Source: Branchiostoma belcheri (Eukaryota; Chordata; Leptocardii; Amphioxiformes; Branchiostomatidae). Taken from it: a DNA stretch of 64,000 nt. Position 1 is the first letter of the stretch; each line of letters starts with the position of its first letter. The position numbers and the translations under genes are program-made. The stretch is from the NCBI RefSeq assembly GCF_001625305.1, contig NW_017804409.1, forward strand, positions 328,019 to 392,018, written 5' to 3'. Below, piece by piece: positions 1 to 10,379 of the stretch. The notes below the pieces were generated by a model that was not told the origin of the DNA, ran no database searches, and was given only the letters and a program-made list of their open reading frames with translations.

Positions 1-700
1 CATTACCATCTACTACTACAGACTTATTCTAGATTTGCAATAAATTCCATATCTGCCATCATGCTGTGGCACAAAGACAGATCATTTACCCATAACATTT
101 ATGACGTGCGAATGTAGTGTAGACCTGGCCGGCGGTACCCATCTGTGGACCAAACCAGTAATGGCTGTTGTCCTTCGTAGCAGAAAGGTAAGTCCTCGGT
201 CCGGTGTTTCCGAAGAGTCACACGGAAAAGAACCCGCCAAACTTGTCGATAAGAGTAGGGGTCCACCAGAGTGGATCAGAAACGTATATATAGCGCCTTA
301 CGCAGCCTGCACTTACGCCGTGACCGGCGGTGCCAGTGCTGGGACATGTGGCGGAGACGCAAATTTAAACATACAGACGAACAAACAACGGATTAAATAC
401 ATGGAAGGACACATTTCGACGAAACAAAATGGAATGAAATGAAAACAAAGTCACAGGTTCAACACAAGATACGCGTGCAAAAAAAAAAAAAACATGGGTG
501 AACGGCGCACTGTTCAGCTTCCCAATCTTCCACTTTTCGTCGGCCATTTTCACATCCAAACACCGCACAATGGCCCCAAAGACTACCCTTTGAGTCTATT
601 TCACATTCAAACTCCATAGCACCAGCGAAAAATGCAACAGAAAGCACCAAAACCAATGACAGATGAGACCAAAACACTGGCACGCATGTAAACACGCTAC
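1..700. other. Unassigned sequence with a possible plus-strand exon
   Basis: A consensus donor AAAG|GTAAGT is at 187/188, preceded by an open frame from ATG at 101 (MTCECSVDLAGG...). No family was recognised, and no acceptor or partner exon was identified. The rest shows nothing beyond a poly-A run at 480. Confidence 0.2.
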
Positions 701-727
701 ATCGCACGGTTCGCGCGTCCGTCCGAA

Positions 728-1024
728 GTGACATTAACCTTTGACCTGGCCCACAATCCTGTGCGGCGCTGGATCTGTGAGAAGGCTTATAGAACGACAC
801 TCACACGCAGTAGTGCCACAAACACTAGGGGTCACCAATACAAGTACCAGGTCCAACTGGCAAAAGGACAGAGGTCAAACTTTTTCTACACACGAGCGAT
901 TCCAGCCTGGAATAGATTGTCAGAGAGTACTGTATCCAGAAGTACTGTGAACCAGTTTAAAGCAAGACTGGCGATCGAGTGGAAAGATCATCCAGACCAG
1001 TTCCAGTATAACTTTAGCTACTGA
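728..1024 (+). mobile_element. LINE ORF2 C-terminal fragment (non-LTR retrotransposon)
   Basis: The frame contains the typical end of CR1/Jockey-like ORF2 proteins: NTRGHQYKYQVQ, then RSNFFYTRAIPAWNRL and VNQFKARL. It ends at a stop at 1024 after the usual 'FKxRL' motif. It is 5'-truncated: the polymerase core is absent. A dead copy. Confidence 0.75.
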
Positions 1025-1029
1025 CTGCC

Positions 1030-2240
1030 ACTGCCGCCAAAGCTAGGCCAGCCTCATTACCCTAGATGGTACCTACTGGCTGATCTTCAAGGTGAGAATT
1101 CAAGGTGAGAATATTGTGTGTATAATTTATCCGCAAGAAAGAACCTATGAGTATGACGACCCCCTCCCACGACATAATTTTTATCCGCACTGTGCACGCA
1201 TATCCAGGCCCGTTCTACAAAAACATGGATACTTTTTAGACTTCAAATAGTCAATTTATATCTTCATCATCGAAAGTACACAGATAATGGTGGTTTCTTA
1301 CCTTTTCTGTCAAGTTTTTCACCCAAAACGCTTAGAAACTTCAGCTGACAACAGAATCCGTTTTTCAAAATGGCGCCTGCCTGAAGCGCATGCGCCCTAC
1401 GTACAGCGCACAAACTGACCAATCACAGCTGCCTAACGTACGCCTCGTTCCCAGGTCAAGACTCGATCCCAGATCAATGTTTACAATGTTGTTCTTGTCT
1501 GTAATTCCGCTCACATTCACCTTTATTTCGTCAACTTCAAGAGTCAAGCTAGTTGTAACTGTGATTTAGCCCCCTTCGCTGTATCTTCTTCCTTTTGACT
1601 CTTCATAAATCTTAACAAAAATTTAAATTTGACGTCTAGAATGAAGCTAACGTTACAACCAAGGGACTTGTCCCTCAACAAGCAGAAAGTAGTGTCCCTG
1701 AGGGTTATGAGTTTTGACATGTTTTTTTGGGGAGAATACTGTACAGTACCAGGCCTCCTACTGTATAATATGTCCTTGGGACGAGTTGTCTTTCTTTACC
1801 TGACCCCTATGCTGTGAAAAAAAACCCCCAACAATTCTGGTGAGAACCCTGGTTACTCAGCCCTGTCCTCTGACGGGCCATGTCCTTGGTGCTGAAATGG
1901 GGGTCCCCTCGGAAGCTATACTTTAGGTACCACAGGTGAAGAAATACACAGCGTGAGTCTCTTCACTGCACGCGGGGTTGGCACGTCCATCCCATAGCCC
2001 CTCGAGTGCACGTTGTTCAAGTAGCGGTGACGACGTGAGGTTTGGCGAAAAGGTTATGAGCTCGCCCTCTTGCCAAGTCCCCCCGTCTAATAGAATCTTG
2101 ACATTCATCCTGGAAACGTATGCTCATCTTGGAGAGAGGACATCATTCGACGTCGAAGCAGGCTCCAACTATCATGGGATTTTATTTTGTTTGATTCATA
2201 TGGCTTGGATGTGACTCTCTCTCGCTCGCTCTCACATAGG
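1030..2240. other. Intergenic, apart from the promoter-like patch at 1365-1450
   Basis: No exon, RNA or clear repeat was recognised outside the patch. Short ORFs on both strands lack family motifs. Confidence 0.3.
1365..1450. promoter_or_regulatory. Promoter-like patch: YY1-type, NRF1-type and CCAAT motifs
   Basis: Within 80 bp are AAAATGGCGCC, the palindrome GCGCATGCGC (1386-1395) and GACCAATCA in plus orientation. This is the motif set of TATA-less housekeeping promoters. No gene was recognised on either side, so the direction is uncertain. Confidence 0.3.
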
Positions 2241-2253
2241 CAGACACACATAA

Positions 2254-2312
2254 CGTGACACACACACACACACACACAAACAATTAAACAAACAAACAAA
2301 CACACACGCACA
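2254..2312. repeat. AC/AAAC microsatellite
   Basis: An (AC)n run followed by AAAC repeats and another AC run. The minus-strand ORF across it (VCVCVCHV...) is a low-complexity artefact. Confidence 0.8.
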
Positions 2313-2462
2313 TGCACGTACACTGTTCACTCACTAACTGAGGAGGTTCTATTAAACAATAGCTTGACTCGTTCCTTCCCTCTAGAGTGAGATATTTCCA
2401 TGTCTGTTATTAAAACCGTTGATAGCATGAGCAATACAACTCTGAACGCACGGTTCATGAGT

Positions 2463-2820
2463 AATGATAATAATAATAATCTTTATTCAAACTTCAGTGG
2501 ATAGAAAATAAGTGTGATGGTACATCTAGCATTGCTAACTCTGACCCGGATTTGATAATCCCCCTGTAACATTATAACAAAAGAAAATACCAGGGAAGGT
2601 CTACATGTGTTTCTACATAGTAAAGAGTTCTTCCAAATACAATATCAATATTGATAGATTAAATTTGCTGTTACATTGCTTAGTTCTTAGAGAAAGTTTG
2701 TCTCTAAATCGGTAAAAATGGTATACTTGGTGTAAAATCCAGAAAATCAGGAACGATATAGGCTTTAAACAAAAAATCGGATTAAAACCAAAGATCACCA
2801 AATGTTTACCATTCACCTTT
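2463..2820 (-). mobile_element. Probable LINE 3' end
   Basis: On the minus strand a 67-codon open end is followed by a 3' UTR-like stretch, then GAATAAAG and an (ATT)n tail at 2490-2463, the arrangement seen at LINE 3' ends with simple-repeat tails. The coding remnant is too short to classify. Confidence 0.4.
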
Positions 2821-3202
2821 ATAACCTTGTCATACTGATACCTGTAAGTTAAATGTTACGTTATACGTTATGTGGCTGATATGTACCATATCATTTAAAA
2901 ATAACCATCGTGACTTTTAAAAGGATATTTCTAAAAACACCGTATTCGTGACCATTTGGTATGTATACAGTATAGAACATATGGAGGTAGACATTTGGGC
3001 TACATATAAAACAGTGCAAAACCCCTGGACGATCTACCTATAGGTATACAATATTTGGCCACATACTGCACATATATGTAGAATCTCTTGTTACGATATT
3101 TTTTGCGTTTGCACATGCACCGCGTTTAAAATTCAGAACAGTTAAAGAACACTGTACTGTGTCGCTACCCCGCACCATAAAATCGACCCCTCTCATAGAG
3201 AC

Positions 3203-3464
3203 TAGCCTGGTATCCAGTCTGATTCGTGGTCGGGGCCGTAAGAGCTCTGGCCCGCCCGCCTCACATAGGTTTCCCGGTGTGTATTTCACGAGAGATTGAT
3301 TAGCCCTCCACAACCAAATGCCCAAGCATACTGTCTCTTATTAGCGTAACACTCCTACCGGACGGCCTGTTGCACTTGGAGGGGGAAGGTATTAGAGCCC
3401 CCGAAGGCACAACCTGTCTGAACACCCCAATACTCCCAATCACGTACGACTGGATACCAGGCTA
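3203..3464. mobile_element. 262-bp MITE, TIR TAGCCTGGTATCCAGTC (copy 1)
   Basis: Ends are perfect inverted copies of TAGCCTGGTATCCAGTC. The interior shares long blocks (CTCACATAGGTTTCCC, TTAGCGTAACACTCCTACCG) with the copy at 18879-19144. No coding capacity. It sits about 460 bp past the stop of the SARG-like gene and may lie in or just beyond its 3' UTR. Confidence 0.8.
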
Positions 3465-3922
3465 ATAGCGACAAGTTTCCATACATTATTCGTACGTACA
3501 AGTATGAAAATATACAAAAACAACGTTTCTTATGTATAAAGAAAAACTGGCAAGATGGACACTTGTGGAACAGATATCGCAGCATTGTTCGACCGTTCTC
3601 TTTTTACAAAAGTGCGCTGAAGCACAGTCCTGAAGACATCCAAGTCAGAAAGATCCCAATACATACTTGAGTCTACTACATCAGTGTCTCTGCTAATTTG
3701 TATATGTAGTACTCAACTGGACAGTTATCAAACATATACGTAAGCGATCTCTTTGCAGTTTTGCAGCGTTATGTGCAGCTGGTGAGGCCGTACGTACGTG
3801 TATTCCAACCGGCTTGCTCCTACATTCAACTGCCGCGGACGACATCTTTCCTCCATGGGTTCAAATTGTCGCACGCAAAGTTGTTGCCTTTCGATGTAAT
3901 CGCCCATTGCTAACAGGCTATT

Positions 3923-4925
3923 TCAGCGGTACAGAGCCATGGCAGGCCGAATGACGAAGGCCCCCGCTCTTCTGGTCGCCGGGTCCTCCTGCAGCAACAC
4001 TATGGAACTGCCTGCCTGGTCTCGTCGCTCAGGCGACGCTGGAACGTACTGTGTCCTGTCGGGTCTTCCGTACGATTGCTCGTGGTACCTGTCCTGTGCT
4101 CTGCCCTGTGCTTTACCGTGGTCGCTTCCTGCTTTGGTTTGGGATTTTGATAAGCCGCGTTTGCTCCCACCCGCTCTTTTCCTAGGAGCCTTGTGTTTCA
4201 GGGTCACAAAGGCACCCTTCTGGGAAGGTTTCAGAGTTCTCATCTCGTTTGATGCCTTGGCGCGTTGACCGGACGATGTTTTGCTCTTTGGTGCACTATG
4301 TTCTGGCTGTTTTTCTTTACTCGGCCTTCTGTTTTGCTGGGTTACGTCTGGGCTTGTGTTTCTGACAACCACTACGCTTGGCGACGCCGGTGGTTTAAGG
4401 TGTTCGCTAAGCTGTTTAGGTCTGCTTGTAGCAGAATCTGGGCCGGAGGACGATACACTCTTTTGTCTCCCAAAGTCCAACGTCGCTTCTCCGATGCCAG
4501 AAGACGTGCCTGCTTGCGAGTGGGTTATCTTTGGCGGCTGAGGAGCACGGGTTTTCTTAAGAGGCTCTGGAGTATTCTTAGGAGGCTCGGGAGCCCGCGG
4601 TTTTACACCGGCCTGAGACTTAGACTTAGAGGGAAGACCTTTGAGTGGCTTCGGTGCCGGACGTGTTTCAGACTTGGTGACCGTTGGACGTGCAAAAGCC
4701 GCCAGTTGGTTCTCTGTCGACATTTTACGTATCAGGGAAGGCTTCATGGGCGATTCCTCTAGAACATCGGAATTTAGTCGGCTGGCATCGGGGTCCGGTC
4801 GGGTGTTGTCGGGACCGCTCGGGTTGGCGACGTACGTGTTTGCTGGGCTGTTGGGAACGGAGCTGTCCGGTGTACGCGGGCTGCTGACCAGGGAGTCCGG
4901 GCCGCCTCGTCTCCATGACCCGTGG
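3923..4925 (-). CDS. Exon 6, terminal exon of the SARG-like gene (residues 463-796)
   Basis: The acceptor CATTTTCCAG|CCACGG completes a Ser codon with the AG left by exon 5. The exon is open for 333 residues and ends in TGA at 3925-3923. It is rich in Pro, Ser and Lys, with three PxxP motifs (RPAPKPLK 551-558, RAPEPPK 573-579, RAPQPPK 589-595) of the type bound by SH3 domains, a basic Lys/Arg segment, and a C-terminus ending GAFVIRPAMALYR. Confidence 0.9.
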
Positions 4926-7900
4926 CTGGAAAATGACATGTATAAGTTACATTTCATTTCGGCGTATAATATTAGATGTGTACATAGATCTGCTACCATT
5001 AATAGCGTCTTAAGCTGATTGAGATTTTTTCATAATGACATAAAGGAGATGCTAACTTGGTGATCTATACAATGAGCAGAAAGCTACTTTGTCATTTGAT
5101 ACGTTACACTGCCATAAAAAAATTCTCAAATTGATTTGACGTAGCACACATATGTAAGCCAGCAGACTCTGTTCTCAATCTTTCTTGATGGGTTTATAAA
5201 ACCAAAGTGGAGTCAGTATTGGCCGCCTGTAACCTTTCGCGTGTTGGATACTACCAAATTGATACTGTATTGCAGCCACCCAAAGATCTGCTTGGAAATC
5301 AATAAAATCATACAAAATCATACATTTGGGGTATCGATAGCTTTAGTGATATTTGTGTTACTGACCTGGAGTCCGTGTCCGGTGTCAGGTCCGACAGGGA
5401 GTCGGTGGAGTACTCGTCCTCTGACGTCATCCCTCGTGATGACGCACGTGACGCCACCTTGTGGTGTGATGACGTCATCACCTTCATGGACAGTCGCTGG
5501 ACTTCCTCGTGTTTCGGCCGTGACGTCATCACCCCGCCTTGGCTGTAATCCACCGTGATCTTCTCAGACTGCCCAGACGACGTCACCACGGGGTTCATGT
5601 CGCCAGCTTTCTCCTTAGGACCGTTTCTGTCCGACCGTAGCTGGTCTTTGCTGTCCTTCTGCGGGGACGTTTTCGCAGGTGGCGGCCGCTCGACGCCGTT
5701 CGACGCGTGGCCGTTACGCGAGAACCAAGCCTGGTTCTGCTTCACCCAACTCGGCTTCCTGCCGACGTCGATGTCGTCATTGCCGCCTTCGGGAAAGTAC
5801 ATGGGCTGCCGCCCGAACTGGTACATACTGGAGGGTCGCTCAGCCTTGGGGGGAGAGTCTTTGCGGGGTTGCCGCGGAATCACGCTGGATATTATAGTGG
5901 CTTCGTCGGGATCAGCTTCGGGTTTGCGTAGTACCCAGTTGTCGTCGATCATACTGGTGACTTTCTTGTCCCGCTCGGCGCGGTTCGTGCGCAAGCGGTC
6001 GGCGCCGCGGGCCCCGGCGGGAGAGCCGTCGTCTCTGCGCCGGGAAGACGGTGTGCTGCGTCGCGACGGTGGCCCCGAAGGACGGCTCGACTCCGTTTCT
6101 CCCAAGATGGCGCTTGTCTCTTCGTCCGTGTCCACGTCACTGTCAGACTCAGGCGGAGGCGCCTTACTCCGTACGCTCTCCCAGCCACCGAAGTCCGTCA
6201 GTACCTGGGAACATAAAAAGTATTGTCTCAGGTCATTTTGAGGGCACAATTGTACTTTTTTTTAAAAACTGGGAGTTAAAATCTATCTAGGCCCGATGAG
6301 AATAATACGCCGTGACCTAATCGTGGTAACACCGACCCAAGATTTTTATATTTCCCGGGTGCCTACCAGCACATCCCAGGACTCCTACAGGGTAGCGCCA
6401 CTCTGGGTTAGCACTAATGAAATTTGTTTGACTGTAAACGGGGTTTTGATTATGACCGCAATATCGGTGTCCTCAAAACTTCAGAGCCTGCCCGGACACA
6501 GCTGTAACTGTGCCCTAAGTACGAGAACACCTGCAACAGTTAGTAACTGTAATCTCTTCATATACATAGGTAGCCTGTATTTTGACCGAGGGAAAATAGG
6601 CTGGTCGGACCTATTACCATTGCTACTATATACGGAGCTATTATTTGATATTATGTAAAAAGACATGTTTTTTTCTTATCTTGAAAGTTCATCTGTGTTG
6701 GTAGAAATCAGTATGAAGCATACAACACAACGGAACTCTTTGCACGAGGGATTAAAGAGGCCATCTACATCAGGGCATTACAACCATCCCGAGACGGGGG
6801 GCGCCACAGACTTTCTGCAACCTATGATCCACTGCTCACGGAGTCACGTGTGTTATCTGCGTGACGTCACCGAAGCGGTGGATTGCTCATTCCTTGACAA
6901 AGACTGGAGTTGTACAGTCGAAACTTTGGGTGGGTCCAATTTGTTGTGTTGGATGTTACAGTTTAAACTTGCTTCATAATTTTTTTTCTTTTCGTCAAAC
7001 TCACCTCCTCCAGTAGAAGAATGGACTCCCTCTCCTCCTTGGACAGGTGACTCAGACCCTTGTCGTCCTTACGTCTCGGCTTACGTCGTCTGACGACGTT
7101 TGTTGAGGCGTCAGGTTCATCCTTCGCCTGCAGAAGAACAAGAAATGATAAAGCTGGCATAAAGCTGGGATAAAGCTGGGATAAAACAAGATTGGAATAG
7201 CTAGTTGGGTGGTGTGAGTGTGATGACGATTTGTGACTCAAATAATTTGCTGTCTTGGTGACTTCAATCGGACTAATGCTAATGAGTCTGGACTTAGATG
7301 CATATTTATAACGATCGAACGTGATGCCTGTACCTCTGGCAAAAATGGTTCCATTTGAATTCCAATTACCTCGACTGATTATATAAAAAGTAAATCAATG
7401 TGATGTTTAAGTAATCGGACTTATATAAGGTTATATAATGTGTTACGCATATATTATTGTCATTCTATTCTTAGATATCATCGGAGATGTTTGAAGATTT
7501 AACTTTTGCTTTACGCTGTACATGTATTCTTTTAAAATCTCCAACTTCCAAGCATGTCTTAAGGGGCAAGTCATCATCCAACTAGGCGCCAGAGGCCGCC
7601 CCATGAGCAGATGGGAGGACCAAGTTTTCGATGTGCTGGGAACTTTAGGGGTCAGCAGAACTGACTGGAGAGCGCTGGCCGAAAACAGAACATCCTGGAG
7701 GGACATATCCACAGCTGCAATACATCTCTCTTGATGCTTTCGGTTGATTGACTATCCAACTGGCCTCACAGTGTCAGGAACCAACTGGTATGATTTGTTG
7801 GCTAGTGTATTGCCCACGAAAGATCTGCATGGAGATAATTATTTTGTTTACCTGTTTGTTGTCCGTCGCTCCGTCCCTCCCCTCGTTGTCTGACGCCTGG

Positions 7901-9149
7901 GACACAGTCGACACGCTCTCCTTGGACTCCGAGGACGACTTTCCCGACCAGAAGTCGCTGTCACTGTCCACACGGGCCGGCTGGGACTTATTACTGGCCA
8001 GGTACACCGTATAGCCTATGCCCTGGAAGAGGAACATAACACTGTTAATCCAAATGGGCAAAAAAGAACAATGCTTTAGTTTGATTTTGGTACGAGTTTG
8101 TCTAACTTTCACTGCATAAAATTTAATATTTGATACCATTATTCCAGTTGAAAATCGTAACCTTTATGCATGTTTAATAGTATAAACATAAACGGATTCC
8201 ATGCATTGACTTAACGTAGTCCAGTTTTCCACTGCAATGTTATCAACTTTTTCTTTAAGGTTTAACACATTTCAACCACTGAATCATAACTCGAATACAT
8301 TATATATTACAAAACCTACGTACCTGTATATTACAAACTATCACCTACACTTACAACAACACATAAGTTATCTTCATCATCATCATCGTCACTACTCATA
8401 TCTATTTGGATGTGGGCCACCACTGCTTTTCACTCTCTCTCAACCTATACCTTACCAGAATATCTACAAGATTGTTAAAAGTAGAAGCTGAGACGAACCT
8501 TGGGACGTGCTGTGACGCCCTCGTCTATCCTCTCCAGATGTGAGGGCGGGCCGCAGTATTCCATCTCAGGACCATTCTGTAGCCCCATCTCCTGGGTTAC
8601 GGACAGCCTGGGGGAGATCGGAGGTAAAATTATACATGTAAAACAACAGCAACTGAATTTAAAGGAGACATGAAGGACAAAGACAGATTTGCACTCAAGT
8701 TACATGACAAAACATTCAAAATGCCCAGCCGAGCCACTGGATGGGCATTGTGATCTTAGCATAAAACCACATGATTATCTCAACCGGGACGGGGGGCGTC
8801 ACCGACTTCCGACGAACTTTGACATAGTGCTGACGTCACACTGCGTGCAGACCAATCACGTGTCAACATTATCCCTTGGGTCAGGCAGCTGATGAAAATT
8901 ACGGTGAGCCGAATTCGTTTTGAGTTGGAGGACAGTCTAATTTTGTAATTTACCAACTTAGATAAAATTCAAGTACCATACATGATGTTGGCTAGTGTCT
9001 AACCTCTCTATTTTCTCGACCCTTGTGGTGGGTTCGGGCAGCCCGTCCGGTTCCGTGTCCTTGACGGCGTACACGTGTGACCTGGTCCGCCGGATGGGCA
9101 GTTTGTCCTTCAGCTTGAAGGACAGCGAAGACCTCACACGTCGCAGCAT
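3923..9149 (-). CDS. Six-exon gene, SARG/PROSER2-like disordered protein, 796 aa
   Basis: Six minus-strand exons join as 9149-9004, 8607-8499, 8022-7852, 7127-7005, 6204-5366 and 4925-3923. All introns are GT-AG, the junction phases agree (2,0,0,0,2), and the total is 2391 nt including the TGA. The start ATG follows an in-frame stop 21 nt upstream, so no longer N-terminus exists without another exon. The protein is largely low-complexity: Ser/acidic segments, a basic cluster RRRKPRRK at 155-162 that could be a nuclear localisation signal, and SH3-ligand-like PxxP motifs at 551-558, 573-579 and 589-595. No signal peptide or membrane segment is visible. The helix-like block LSKEERESILLLEE (170-183) followed by an acidic stretch (202-212) recalls the conserved 'LSxEExxxLLFLEET' block of vertebrate SARG (C1orf116) and PROSER2. 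Molecular function is unknown. The gene call is strong; the family call is tentative. No AATAAA lies between the stop and the repeat at 3464. Confidence 0.85.
5366..6204 (-). CDS. Exon 5 of the SARG-like gene (residues 184-462)
   Basis: The acceptor is GTTCCCAG|GTACTG and the donor CTCCAG|GTCAGT (phase 2). This 839-bp GC-rich exon encodes an acidic run at 202-212, Arg/Ser/Pro-rich disordered sequence, and three MTS tripeptides at residues 409, 426 and 442, each coded ATG-ACG-TCA. Plus-strand frames across this exon are open but are shadows. Confidence 0.9.
6770..6900. repeat. Intronic repeat with CRE and E-box (copy in intron 4)
   Basis: Shares the phrase GACGGGGGGCG and its surroundings with 8785-8880 in intron 1 of the same gene. 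It holds TGACGTCA at 6862-6869 and CACGTG at 6845-6850. Confidence 0.45.
7005..7127 (-). CDS. Exon 4 of the SARG-like gene (residues 143-183), core block
   Basis: The acceptor is CTTCTGCAG|GCGAAG and the donor GAGGAG|GTGAGT, a consensus donor. It encodes a basic cluster (RRRKPRRK, 155-162) followed by the best family signature, LSKEERESILLLEE, which runs to the exon end. The next residues (VLTDFGGWES) come from exon 5, so the conserved block is split by intron 4. Confidence 0.9.
7540..7734 (+). mobile_element. LINE C-terminal coding fragment in intron 3
   Basis: The plus-strand frame reads RGRPMSRWEDQVFDVL then RTDWRALAENRTSWRD, the C-terminal 'RGRPxxRWxD...WxxLAxxRxxWR' pattern of non-LTR endonuclease/RT proteins. 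It lies antisense within intron 3 of the SARG-like gene, is truncated and inactive. Confidence 0.65.
7852..8022 (-). CDS. Exon 3 of the SARG-like gene (residues 86-142)
   Basis: The acceptor is CTCTTCCAG|GGCATA and the donor AACAAACAG|GTAAAC; both ends are phase 0. It begins GIGYTVYLAS and continues as a Ser/Asp/Glu-rich stretch likely to be disordered and a potential casein-kinase-type phosphorylation region. Confidence 0.85.
8499..8607 (-). CDS. Exon 2 of the SARG-like gene (residues 49-85)
   Basis: The acceptor is CTCCCCCAG|GCTGTCC and the donor AAG|GTTCGT. The frame set by exon 1 stays open to the donor and ends exactly on a codon boundary. It includes the segment PPSHLERIDEG. The exon is 109 bp, without an ATG in the right position, and is easily missed by ORF scanning. 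Confidence 0.8.
8755..8900. repeat. Intronic repeat with CRE and E-box (copy in intron 1)
   Basis: The diverged partner of 6770-6900. It holds TGACGTCA at 8831-8838 and CACGTG at 8857-8862, with ACCAAT just before the E-box. The order of the two sites is reversed relative to the other copy. Confidence 0.45.
9004..9149 (-). CDS. Exon 1 of the SARG-like gene (residues 1-48 plus part of 49)
   Basis: Starts with ATG CTG CGA and ends GAGAG|GTTAGA, leaving two bases that complete an Arg codon with exon 2. The N-terminus is basic (LRRVRSSLSFKLKDKL). The donor is GTTAGA, weaker than GTAAGT. Intron 1 is 396 bp and contains one of two related intronic repeats (about 8785-8880). Confidence 0.85.
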
Positions 9150-9150
9150 C

Positions 9151-9174
9151 TTATGATGACGTAGTACTCAGCAT
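9151..9174 (-). promoter_or_regulatory. Seven-codon upstream ORF in the SARG-like 5' leader
   Basis: An ATG at 9174 opens seven codons (MLSTTSS) ending in TAA at 9153-9151, one base before the main ATG at 9149. If the transcript starts upstream of 9174, this uORF would hold back or allow reinitiation at the main start. The transcription start is not known from sequence. Confidence 0.4.
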
Positions 9175-9279
9175 CTGTAGCGTCACAGAAACATGCGTCA
9201 TTTTCATGATCGATGATTGGCAGAACATTTACACAGCATTTGCCTATTTAAATAGACCAAATTTCAAAGAATTCCTTAT

Positions 9280-9615
9280 TGAACTTAACACACCAGTTTC
9301 GCAGGCACGCGGCGCGGCGGCAGCTAGCTATATAACTCCGATCGACTTGTTACATTCAATCTTTGCACATCTAATTGCAGGCGTTGTTTTAAGCTTCTTA
9401 GTGATGATGCCCCAACTGTGCTTGGTGGCAACGAGTTCCACTCTACGATAGTTCTTGGAAAATACGAGTTTTTGAACACCTCAATTCTTGGTTGATAACT
9501 CTGATATTTGAAGGAATGACTGTTTCTTGACATCTTGTTCTTTTCTGGGCTGGTATCAGATACTTATAGTGGTTGGTACGTCCACCAGTTTGTTAGTTAT
9601 TTTGTACATCATGCA
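9280..9615 (-). mobile_element. LINE tail (family with SFKYQxYQPRIEVFKNSYF end)
   Basis: The minus strand encodes NSHSFKYQSYQPRIEVFKNS, then TIVEWNSLPPSTV and LKQRLQL, the end of a non-LTR ORF2. The same family recurs at 39754-40075, 49215-49605, 42610-42830 and, split, at 59560-59727 plus 63277-63470. It is 5'-truncated. Confidence 0.75.
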
Positions 9616-9954
9616 TACACAAAGTAAGTATTTGATTAATGAAAGTTTATTGCAAATACATGCCCGAGGGCTAATTGCAGTTACAAACAACATAAGAAAG
9701 AAAGTACAGTGGTATGTGAGACTATATCTACGTCAAGCATTATACTACATTCTACAACATACATGGTACTAGTTTTACTGGGTTTGACTTCTTTTTAGGC
9801 AATAGAAGACGAATTTACCCACTTCTATAATATGTGGGTTCTTTGATTTTAGTAGTAAAATTGTTTTTTTTTTTTTGTGGTAGGGAATGGTGGGGAAGAA
9901 GGGGAGCATTTTGGACACGGTGGTAAATAATTGATAAATGACTCCGACAAAATC

Positions 9955-10040
9955 TGTAATTGGCGCATGCGCTTTGATTGCGAGGTCAGAAGTCGCCCGA
10001 CCGGTTTTGGTGCGTTGTGTTCCAACATGGCGGCCTGAGG
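9955..10040. promoter_or_regulatory. Promoter-like patch with NRF1-type palindrome
   Basis: GCGCATGCGC lies at 9963-9972 and matches the NRF1 core. An ATTGG (CCAAT on minus) is next to it, and a YY1-like ATGGCGGCC is at about 10028. The patch is GC-rich against AT-rich flanks and sits 0.8 kb upstream of the SARG-like start, with a LINE tail between. No exon joining it to 9149 could be found. Confidence 0.35.
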
Positions 10041-10379
10041 CAGAGTGTGACACAATAGGGCGGTGGGTAAAATTGCCGAGGCAATTTACTTCAGGGTCGC
10101 CGACTTACTGTTGCGAGCAGGTCGGGTATAATTGCACATAATGGCTGAAACATCACCCAAGGCGTTCGGGGTATAAGAATAGATTAAGTCTTCATTCATA
10201 TAAATATTTCATCACACTTATGCTGTCTCGTTGAGGACGGATCTTCTAGAAGTATGACACTAAAAGAAAAAAAATCCAAACCAAGAAAATCCGTACGCCT
10301 GATCTGCATGTATGTGTGTTATAGTTGGCTTCCTTCTATACTTTTTAGAATGTGTCACCATTTATCAGTTAATTTTCAT

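Noticed and set aside
101-442. 113-codon plus-strand ORF
   Set aside because: A GTAAGT donor cuts it after 29 codons and no family is recognisable; listed only as a possible exon.
4265-4762. 165-codon plus-strand ORF opposite exon 6
   Set aside because: Antisense shadow of the GC-rich coding exon; no splice or family support.
5555-6241. 228-codon plus-strand ORF opposite exon 5
   Set aside because: Antisense shadow; exon 5 on the minus strand has matching splice sites and phase at both ends.
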